This document shows positions 1-4,495 of a DNA stretch of 5,310 bases, in pieces (position 1 is the stretch's first letter; each line of letters begins with the position of its first letter). The DNA is from Sphingomonadales bacterium. GTDB taxonomy: Bacteria > Pseudomonadota > Alphaproteobacteria > Sphingomonadales > Sphingomonadaceae. Below the pieces are notes generated by a model. That model saw only the letters and a program-made list of their open reading frames with translations, did no database searches and was not told the DNA's origin. The DNA lies in contig JAFLDC010000220.1 of the NCBI GenBank assembly GCA_017302775.1, positions 1 through 5,310 on the forward strand, given 5' to 3'. Both the position numbers and the translations under genes were made by a program.

Positions 1-252
1 CGCCGGAGACAGGCCGTCGATATGTTCGACATCCGGCTTCTGCATCATCTCCAGAAACTGGCGGGCATAGGCCGACAGGCTTTCGACATAGCGGCGCTGG
101 CCCTCGGCATAGATCGTGTCGAAGGCCAGGCTCGACTTGCCGCTGCCCGACAGGCCGGTGATGACGATCAGCTTGTCCCGCGGCAGCGAGACGTCAAACC
201 CTTTTAGGTTATGCTCCCGGGCGCCCCGGACGGTAATGTGGGTAAGCGACAT
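1..252 (-). CDS. uvrA: UvrA, excinuclease ABC subunit A (N-terminal 84 residues only)
   Basis: UvrA is the ATP-dependent damage-recognition subunit of the cytoplasmic UvrABC nucleotide excision repair complex. The reverse strand encodes 84 residues starting [20 protein letters not shown], followed by a Walker A motif GLSGSGKS at residues 33-40. Next come the invariant UvrA stretches [16 protein letters not shown] and [11 protein letters not shown], and then [13 protein letters not shown] at the window edge. The order and spacing match the start of known UvrA proteins, which are about 950 residues long, so roughly 90 percent of the gene lies outside the window. The start at 252 is the only ATG fitting the family N-terminus; an ATG a few bases upstream is out of frame. 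I see no strong Shine-Dalgarno sequence. It lies 75 bp downstream of the 195-residue exported-protein gene on the same strand, so co-transcription is possible but not shown. Identification is secure. Confidence 0.97.
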   Translation of the reverse strand, partial: MSLTHITVRGAREHNLKGFDVSLPRDKLIVITGLSGSGKSSLAFDTIYAEGQRRYVESLSAYARQFLEMMQKPDVEHIDGLSPA

Positions 253-327
253 GGCGGCGCATGTTCCACATCTGTTCGGCGAGAGCAAGAGGGCTTGGCG
301 CGCGTTCCCGCGTCAGTCCGTTTCCGG

Positions 328-915
328 TCAGGTCGGATTCCCGGCCACGCAGGCACGCAGCTTGGTGACCTGCGCGGTGGCGCCGGTCCAGCTGGTATTG
401 TAGATCGGCTTGCCGTCAATCTCGACCGTGAAGGTTTGCTGATCGCGCAGCACCATCAGTCCTTCTTCCAGGGTCTTGGAATACAGCATCAGGGTGCCGC
501 CCTTGCCGAGCGGCGAATCGGCGATCAGCACACCCTTGATCGTCGCGACCGGGAAGCCATCGATCTTCAGGGTAACGCGCTGGGCCTGAAACTTTTCGCC
601 CTGCGGCTTGGGAATGTCAGGCCCGGCAAGCAGGAGGGCAGATTCGTTGCGGTCCTCGGTAAAAATGCCCTTGTCGGTCGGCCCGACGATGATCATCATT
701 TCCTTCGCCGTCAGGTGATAGAGCGTGCAGCCCTTGCCGCTGACATCGCCGTACTGTTCCAGCACCCACGGCGATTTGGGATCGCGGCCATCCTGAACAC
801 CGGCGCGCGCCTCGGCCGCGTTCTGCAACACATCGGGCAAACGCGTCTGGGCAGAGGCTGCCCCGGCGGTAAGGCAAACCAGCGCGGCGGCGGTGGCAAT
901 GGAAATCTTGAACAT
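328..915 (-). CDS. Exported protein of unknown function, 195 aa
   Basis: The family is not recognised. The protein opens with a clear Sec signal peptide: Lys3, a hydrophobic Ala/Val/Leu core, and a predicted signal peptidase I cut after ASA at residue 22, leaving a mature periplasmic protein of about 173 residues. The mature part has exactly two cysteines, Cys63 (GKGCTLYHL) and Cys189 (KLRACVAG), which could form a disulfide joining the two ends. The middle is rich in alternating beta-type segments (VTLKIDGFPVATIKGVLI, FTVEIDGKPIYNTSW). The ending, with WTGATA followed by LRAC, recalls small alphaproteobacterial exported proteins of the IalB type, but this is only an impression and I would not assign it. 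The start is supported by GGGGAG on the minus strand at 929-924, eight bases before the ATG. It is transcribed away from the protease cluster and toward uvrA. Gene reality is well supported; function is unknown. Confidence 0.85.
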   Translation of the reverse strand: MFKISIATAAALVCLTAGAASAQTRLPDVLQNAAEARAGVQDGRDPKSPWVLEQYGDVSGKGCTLYHLTAKEMMIIVGPTDKGIFTEDRNESALLLAGPDIPKPQGEKFQAQRVTLKIDGFPVATIKGVLIADSPLGKGGTLMLYSKTLEEGLMVLRDQQTFTVEIDGKPIYNTSWTGATAQVTKLRACVAGNPT

Positions 916-1152
916 CTGGCTGGCTCCCCAATGCAGGCACAGGCCTGAACCCCGTGTAGCCGCCGCTTTAAACCCGCAATTTTAAACGCTGGCTGAACCG
1001 TTGTAGCTGCGGCTTTACTTCGCCTGCTCCGGAACGAGACTGCGAAAGCCCCGTCAGAATTTCGATTTGCCCAGCGGCAATTGCCACATTAACATAGGCT
1101 TACCACGATTTTCCGCTGCCTCTGCGAGTGGCGGTCGCGAAAAGGGAAATGC
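916..1152. promoter_or_regulatory. Divergent intergenic region with short repeats
   Basis: This 237-bp gap lies between two divergent transcription units, so it should hold promoters for both. On the minus strand, TAAAAT (984-979) resembles a -10 box, but no good -35 is visible at the right distance. Two near-identical 15-mers, GTAGCCGCCGCTTTA (956-970) and GTAGCTGCGGCTTTA (1003-1017), match at 13 of 15 bases and lie 47 bp apart, on either side of that candidate -10. Further right, GGCAATTGCC (1076-1085) is a perfect 10-bp palindrome. It overlaps a TTGCC-CAGC-GGCAA hairpin (1067-1080), so there are three TTGCC half-sites in a row. These could be operator sites, but nothing in the sequence proves it. 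AAGGGA at 1142-1147 could serve as a ribosome binding site for the ATG at 1153. Confidence 0.4.
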
Positions 1153-1287
1153 ATGCCGTCTTATACCACGCTGGGCACGGATACGCTGGTCCAGATCGAC
1201 CTCAATGGCGATGGCACCGCCGACATGGAAATCGTGCTGGCAGGACATGCCGGGCAGCCGCTGGCGGGGACGGACTTCCTGTTCTGA
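1153..1287 (+). CDS. 44-codon ORF: duplicated C-terminal secretion tail of the protease
   Basis: This short ORF encodes MPSYTTLGTDT followed by 33 more residues. The last 35 residues (from DTLVQIDLNGDGTADMEI to AGTDFLF) differ at only three positions from the C-terminus of the metalloprotease encoded at 1817-4399. At DNA level, 1180-1287 matches 4292-4399 at 101 of 108 bases, and the first 54 bases are identical. Similarity continues beyond the stop codon (1296-1309 against 4410-4423, 13 of 14). The tail carries a DxNxDGxxD calcium-loop-like motif and ends in an acidic residue plus three hydrophobic ones (DFLF), the usual end of type I secreted proteases. A possible ribosome site, AAGGGA, lies five bases before the ATG. 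It may be the remnant of a lost upstream protease copy, or it may be expressed as a small tail peptide. I favour remnant. There is no catalytic or RTX part left. Confidence 0.55.
   Translation: MPSYTTLGTDTLVQIDLNGDGTADMEIVLAGHAGQPLAGTDFLF
1180..1287 (+). repeat. Direct repeat copy A (108 bp)
   Basis: This is the left copy of a 108-bp direct repeat; the right copy is 4292-4399. There are seven mismatches, all in the last 54 bases, and the first 54 bases are identical, including silent codon positions. Weaker similarity continues past the stop codon to about 1309. The copies lie 3112 bp apart and bracket the small exported-protein gene and the whole protease gene. Recombination between them would delete both genes and leave a single tail. 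Confidence 0.85.
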
Positions 1288-1345
1288 TCCGGCTGTCCGC
1301 TTCCGTTCAGCCTGCAGCAGGGCAAGGCGTGCCAGATTGGGGCGG

Positions 1346-1774
1346 ATGATGAGGTACGCACGGTTATGGGCCGCATTGGCCGCCACGGCATCCTTGACGA
1401 CCGCACCGGCGGCGCCGGCACCGCCGCGATTTGCATCGACCCTGCCGGTGGCGTTTCATTGTACCGTAACCGGCACCAAGAACCTGCGTCAGGATGCAAG
1501 TGCGTCGCAGATTTGCAACCTGTTCCAGCGCCGGGTTGACCGGGCGATCGCCCGCCAGACGCGGATGACAACGGGTTGGCCCGCGAGCGGCAACGCCATC
1601 AGCGTGACCATCCACGCCAGTACCCCGCGTGAAATCAGCGCGGCGGCGATCATCCGGGTAAACCGCCAGATACGCCGCGTTCCGGAAATCACACTGGATG
1701 TTATGGACAAATCAGCCGGTTTGCGCGATCTTGAGCTATTGGCAGATCAGCTTGCCCGCGCAATCGTACAATAA
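1346..1774 (+). CDS. Small exported two-cysteine protein of unknown function, 142 aa
   Basis: The family is not recognised. The N-terminus MMRYARLWAALAATASL is a signal peptide, with a likely cut after one of the Ala residues around 22-25 (PAAPA). That leaves about 118 periplasmic residues. The mature part has two cysteines, Cys39 (FHCTVTG) and Cys57 (SQICNLF), 18 residues apart and probably disulfide-bonded. A basic helix-like stretch follows (FQRRVDRAIARQ), then beta-type segments (AISVTIHAS, EITLDVMD) and a C-terminal helix (LRDLELLADQLARAI). Two adjacent ATGs (1346, 1349) are possible starts; GGGG at 1339-1342 suits the second slightly better. The frame is open much further upstream, but that part is a shadow of the duplicated tail. 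The gene ends 42 bp before the metalloprotease on the same strand, so the two are probably co-transcribed. A role tied to the protease, such as inhibitor or chaperone, is an inference from position only. Confidence 0.72.
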   Translation: MMRYARLWAALAATASLTTAPAAPAPPRFASTLPVAFHCTVTGTKNLRQDASASQICNLFQRRVDRAIARQTRMTTGWPASGNAISVTIHASTPREISAAAIIRVNRQIRRVPEITLDVMDKSAGLRDLELLADQLARAIVQ

Positions 1775-1816
1775 ATGACCGATTCGCGGTAGAAGTTGCA
1801 GTAATGAGGCACCAGC

Positions 1817-2839
1817 ATGGATCGTATCCTGACCATCAACCCGGAAGTTGATCACTCGTACTTTTCGCTCAGCACCGTTGAAACTGATACTCCGCCCCAT
1901 ACCGAAGGCTGCAATTGCGCCGAGTGCATGGGCATGACGCTGGGCGGAGACAAGGCTCCGGGCGATGTTGTCAGTTTTGCGGACGATGTGGTCCCGGGCG
2001 ATACATCCACCACGCTGACCATCACCCCCGGCAGCTATGTATCGGTATCGATCGATACCGCCGGCGATCAGGACTGGTATGCAGTCAGCCTCGTGGCCGG
2101 CCAATCCTACACCTTCTCCACCATCCTGGCCGGGACGCTGGGCGATTCGGTCCTCTCGCTTTACGACGCCGGCGGCAATACGCTGGCGACCAATGACGAC
2201 GCCGGCGGCGGCCAGCTGTTCTCCGAAATCCGGTTCACCGCAACCACGTCCGGCACCTATTTCCTGGGCGTTGCGGGTTACGATACCGAGATCGGCACAA
2301 CCTTCCTGACGGTTACGGCGCCGGTCAACGATGCGGTCGCCGGATCGTCTGCGACTACCTCCACGCTGACATTGGGCAGCGCGGTAACCGGATCGTTCGA
2401 TGCCAGCGGCGATCATGACTGGTACGCCGTCACGCTAACGGCCGGCACCCGCTATGTCTTCACCACCAGCGCAACCGGCGGTGGCGGCGATCCCGATACG
2501 ACGCTGATGCTGCGCAACAGTTCGGGCACGCTGCTGGCTTATAATGACGACAGCGCGGGGACCTATTCCCGGATCGTCTTCACCCCAACCACTACCGGAA
2601 CCTATTATCTGGATTTGGGGGCCTGGGGCAATGCGGAAGCCGGCGCCTATAACGTGCTGGCCGATCTGGCCCCGCCGCTGACGGTCTTTACCAATGACCA
2701 GATCGCCTACCAGTTGACCAACACCTATTGGGGCGGCACCGCCCGGCGCTGGAACGTGGGTCCGGGCGGCTCGATCACCTTCAACGTCCAGGCGCTGACT
2801 GTTGACGGGCAGACCCTGGCGCGTAAAAAACAGTTCTAG
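1817..2839 (+). CDS. N-terminal part of the metalloprotease: leader and two PPC domains (340 aa)
   Basis: If TAG is read as stop, this is the product: 340 residues ending ARKKQF. It starts seven bases after GAGG, 42 bp behind the small exported-protein gene. The leader contains EGCNCAECMG (Cys32, 34, 37), the only cysteines in the entire protease. Two bacterial pre-peptidase C-terminal (PPC) domains follow, recognisable by GDQDWYAVSLVAGQSYTF and GDHDWYAVTLTAGTRYVF, each with a later NDD loop and a GTYFL or GTYYL strand. PPC domains are beta-sandwich modules found beside many secreted peptidases, usually proposed to aid folding or substrate binding. Residues 289-340 begin the metzincin fold (FTNDQIAYQLTNTYWGG, then a helix reaching the TAG). 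On its own the product has no active site and no secretion tail, so it would probably be stuck in the cell or degraded. Confidence 0.8.
   Translation: MDRILTINPEVDHSYFSLSTVETDTPPHTEGCNCAECMGMTLGGDKAPGDVVSFADDVVPGDTSTTLTITPGSYVSVSIDTAGDQDWYAVSLVAGQSYTFSTILAGTLGDSVLSLYDAGGNTLATNDDAGGGQLFSEIRFTATTSGTYFLGVAGYDTEIGTTFLTVTAPVNDAVAGSSATTSTLTLGSAVTGSFDASGDHDWYAVTLTAGTRYVFTTSATGGGGDPDTTLMLRNSSGTLLAYNDDSAGTYSRIVFTPTTTGTYYLDLGAWGNAEAGAYNVLADLAPPLTVFTNDQIAYQLTNTYWGGTARRWNVGPGGSITFNVQALTVDGQTLARKKQF
2012..2662 (+). repeat. Tandem PPC domain pair inside the protease
   Basis: Two homologous modules of about 100 residues lie back to back (about 2012-2320 and 2366-2662). Aligned landmarks are the DWYAV core (DQDWYAVSLVAG and DHDWYAVTLTAG), a leucine-rich strand (SVLSLYD and TTLMLRN), an asparagine-aspartate turn (TNDDAGG and YNDDSAG), and the closing strand (FTATTSGTYFL and FTPTTTGTYYL). 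The copies are clearly diverged, so this is an old domain duplication, not a recent DNA repeat. Most proteases of this fold have no PPC module ahead of the catalytic domain in the classic serralysin layout; here it precedes it. Confidence 0.8.
2837..2839 (+). other. In-frame amber codon (TAG) interrupting the protease
   Basis: The local codons are CGT AAA AAA CAG TTC TAG TGG ACC GAC. The frame before and after is the same, and WTDATGIIFSEV right after it is the conserved metzincin segment (compare WSDVANLHFTEV, recalled from serralysin). The codon before the Trp is variable in the family, so a single-base change from TTG, TAC, TCG, CAG or GAG would explain it. The preceding residues KKQF look unusually polar for this helix and sit on a run of six A, so a pair of compensating indels is a second explanation. 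No known read-through element is visible downstream. Confidence 0.8.
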
Positions 2840-2890
2840 TGGACCGACGCCACCGGGATCATCTTCTCCGAAGTCACCACAGGCGGGCAG

Positions 2891-4399
2891 ATGGTGTTTG
2901 ATGATAACCAGGACGGTGCCTTTGCCAGCTCGACGCGGGTCAACGGTTTCATCACCGCTGCTAACATCAACGTGTCAACGTCGTGGCTGACCACTTACGG
3001 CACCAGCCTGCGCACCTACAGCTTCCAGACCTACGTCCATGAAATCGGGCATGCGCTGGGTCTGGGCCATGGCGGCAACTATAACGGCAATGCCGACTAT
3101 GCCGCCGATGCCAGCTATCTCAACGATGCCTGGGCAACGACGATCATGTCGTACTTCGACCAGACCGAGAACACCTATTTCAACGGGCTGGGCTTTACCC
3201 GGCAGTTCGCCGTATCGCCGATGCTGGCGGATCTGGTCGCCGTGACCAGTCTTTACGGCACCAATACCACCACCCGCACCGGCAATACGACCTACGGATT
3301 CAACAACAATTCGGGACGCGATATCTTTACCGCGGTCACCGGCCAGACTCCGATGAGCTATACCGTGGTCGATAATGGCGGCGTCGATACGCTGGACTAT
3401 TCAGGCTATACCCAGGCCCAGCGGATCGACCTGAACGCAGAAGCTTTCTCAAATATCGGCGGACGGGTCGGCAACGTATCGATCGCACGCGGCACGGTGA
3501 TTGAAAACGCCATCGGCGGCGCCGGCGCGGACGTGCTGATCGGTAACGCAGTGGCCAACCAGCTGGATGGCGGCGCGGGCGTCAACACGCTGAACGGCAA
3601 TGCCGGCAACGATCGCCTGCTGGTCGGTGCGGCGGGCAGCGGCACCAACATCGATGGCGGAGCCGATACCGATACTCTGGTGGTTTCCGGCGCAGTGACG
3701 ATTGGCACGGTCGCCGCGATGGAAGCGATCGAATTCGTCGCCGGTTCGGCCCTGACCTTGACCGGCGCACAGTTCTTCGATGGCTTTGTCTACAATTCGG
3801 TGATGACCGGTTCGGGCTCGCTCCTCGTCAATATGACCGCCGGAGTTTATTTCTTCGCAACCGCGATGAACGTGGCGGCCACTGTGGCGATCACCGTGGT
3901 CGGCACCAGCGGAATCGATGTGATCAAGGCGGCGCTGGGATCGGCAGTGGTGATCTATGGCGGCGACGATGTCGACCAGATCCGGGGCAGCAACCTGGGC
4001 GATACGATCAACGGTGAGAACGGCGATGACAAGCTGATGGGTCTGGCTGGCAGTGACCAGATCACCGGCGGTGCAGGGGCAGACCAGTTCCGCTATCTGT
4101 TCGCCAACGACAGCGGGCTTGGCGCGGGTGCTGACCGGATCCTCGACTTCACGAACAACGTCGACAAGCTGGACTTCCGCGCGCTGGATGCCGACCCTGT
4201 GGCGGCGGGCCGGCAGACGCTCAGCTTCATCGGTACGGCGGCCTTTGCCAACAACGGCACCGCCCAGTTGCGCTATGGCGATAGCGGCGCCGATACGCTG
4301 GTCCAGATCGACCTCAATGGCGATGGCACCGCCGACATGGAAATCCTGCTGGTCGGTCATGCCGGGCAGGCCCTGGCGGGGACCGACTTCCTGTTCTGA
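2891..4399 (+). CDS. C-terminal part of the metalloprotease: zinc site, RTX blocks, secretion tail (502 aa from first ATG)
   Basis: This is the intact frame downstream of the TAG. The first ATG after the stop is at 2891; no GTG or TTG lies between, and there is no convincing ribosome binding site, so independent translation is doubtful. It encodes HEIGHALGLGH (ORF residues 50-60), whose three His bind zinc and whose Glu is catalytic, and a Met-turn TIMSY (84-88) typical of metzincins. The peptidase M10 C-terminal region (from GRDIFTAV) leads into RTX nonapeptide-like repeats (GGAGADVL, GGAGVNTLNGNAGNDRL, then GGDDVDQIRGSNLGDTING). The C-terminus has DLNGDGTAD and ends DFLF, the usual type I export signal. 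There is no cysteine anywhere in this part. As a separate product it would lack the first strands and helix of the catalytic fold and so is unlikely to be active. Confidence 0.8.
   Translation: MVFDDNQDGAFASSTRVNGFITAANINVSTSWLTTYGTSLRTYSFQTYVHEIGHALGLGHGGNYNGNADYAADASYLNDAWATTIMSYFDQTENTYFNGLGFTRQFAVSPMLADLVAVTSLYGTNTTTRTGNTTYGFNNNSGRDIFTAVTGQTPMSYTVVDNGGVDTLDYSGYTQAQRIDLNAEAFSNIGGRVGNVSIARGTVIENAIGGAGADVLIGNAVANQLDGGAGVNTLNGNAGNDRLLVGAAGSGTNIDGGADTDTLVVSGAVTIGTVAAMEAIEFVAGSALTLTGAQFFDGFVYNSVMTGSGSLLVNMTAGVYFFATAMNVAATVAITVVGTSGIDVIKAALGSAVVIYGGDDVDQIRGSNLGDTINGENGDDKLMGLAGSDQITGGAGADQFRYLFANDSGLGAGADRILDFTNNVDKLDFRALDADPVAAGRQTLSFIGTAAFANNGTAQLRYGDSGADTLVQIDLNGDGTADMEILLVGHAGQALAGTDFLF
3038..3070 (+). 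other. Metzincin zinc-binding motif HEXXHXXGXXH
   Basis: These 33 bases encode HEIGHALGLGH, an exact match to the metzincin consensus. The Met-turn (MSY) follows 26 residues after the last His. All catalytic residues are intact, showing that the gene has not decayed apart from the amber codon. Confidence 0.95.
3509..3625 (+). repeat. RTX calcium-binding repeat block 1
   Basis: This block encodes a run of glycine/aspartate nonapeptide-like repeats: IGGAGADVLIGN, then DGGAGVNTLNGNAGNDRLL. These match the GGxGxDxLx pattern that binds calcium in a parallel beta-roll once outside the cell. At least three units can be recognised, with some degenerate. Confidence 0.85.
3959..4084 (+). repeat. RTX calcium-binding repeat block 2
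   Basis: This block encodes a second run, GGDDVDQIRGSNLGDTING followed by ENGDDKLMGLAGSDQITGGAGAD, on the same nonapeptide pattern. It is separated from block 1 by about 110 residues without RTX repeats, and leads directly into the secretion tail. Confidence 0.85.
4292..4399 (+). repeat. Direct repeat copy B (108 bp), protease C-terminus
   Basis: This is the right copy of the repeat at 1180-1287. It encodes the last 35 residues of the protease and its stop codon. Similarity continues into the 3' flank (TCCGGTTCCGTTCA, 4410-4423). Confidence 0.85.
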
Positions 4400-4495
4400 C
4401 CGGGTAAAATCCGGTTCCGTTCATTGCCAGGCCAGATCCAAGCTGACACAAGATCAGCAGGTCGCGCCTGGTGAATGATGGAATGGGGTTTTCGC
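4400..4495 (+). other. Intergenic gap after the protease
   Basis: These 96 bp hold a tiny CCGG-GTAAAAT-CCGG inverted repeat (4400-4414) and a GCTGA/TCAGC inverted repeat (4442-4458). Neither has a T-run, so I do not call a terminator. The frame of the next gene opens after a TGA at 4472, and ATGs at 4475 and 4478 are alternative starts for it. GGAATGGGG (4480-4488) may be a ribosome binding site for the ATG at 4496. Confidence 0.4.

Larger units (their letters stand above)
1817..4399 (+). pseudogene. Secreted M10/serralysin-type metalloprotease gene interrupted by an in-frame TAG
   Basis: The whole span is one frame of 861 codons including the final TGA, broken only by TAG at codon 341 (2837-2839). 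Counting through it, the order is: leader with Cys cluster (1-57), PPC domain 1 (about 66-168), PPC domain 2 (about 184-282), metzincin catalytic domain (about 289-490), RTX block 1 (565-603), a Thr/Val/Ala-rich stretch (604-714), RTX block 2 (715-756) and a type I secretion tail (757-860, ending DFLF). The zinc site HEIGHALGLGH is at 408-418, and the Met-turn TIMSY follows with Met444 and Tyr446. No Sec signal is present, as expected for ABC-transporter secretion. Serralysin-like enzymes are calcium-stabilised extracellular zinc endopeptidases. The TAG cuts the catalytic domain before its zinc helix. Both sides stay in frame and look intact, so the break is recent, suppressed, or an error. 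GAGG at 1806-1809 supports the start. Confidence 0.85.

Noticed and set aside
298..318. GC-rich inverted repeat between uvrA and the exported-protein gene as a terminator
   Set aside because: The stem is only CGCG/CGCG with no T-run, so it is not distinguishable from chance in GC-rich DNA.
211..948. Plus-strand 245-codon ORF opposite the exported-protein gene
   Set aside because: It is an antisense shadow over uvrA and the 195-residue gene, which have clear protein features; the shadow shows no recognisable motif.
1067..1345. Upstream extension of the 142-residue gene giving a 235-residue protein
   Set aside because: The extra N-terminal part is the wrong-frame reading of the duplicated protease tail (the same shadow peptide appears over the protease end). 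The real start is the signal peptide at 1346 or 1349.
1346..1774. Assignment as the known serralysin inhibitor (Inh/AprI family)
   Set aside because: Position and size fit, but I see none of that family's sequence features; only the possibility of a similar role is kept as a finding.
2837..2845. Programmed stop-codon read-through element
   Set aside because: The bases after TAG (TGGACC) do not match the well-known CARYYA read-through context, and no obvious downstream structure was recognised; read-through remains possible but unsupported.
3449..4360. Minus-strand 303-codon ORF opposite the protease
   Set aside because: It is antisense to RTX and catalytic coding sequence with strong motifs and has no plausible protein features; it is a GC-rich shadow.
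4400..4414. CCGG-GTAAAAT-CCGG inverted repeat as a terminator
   Set aside because: The stem is only four base pairs and no T-run follows.
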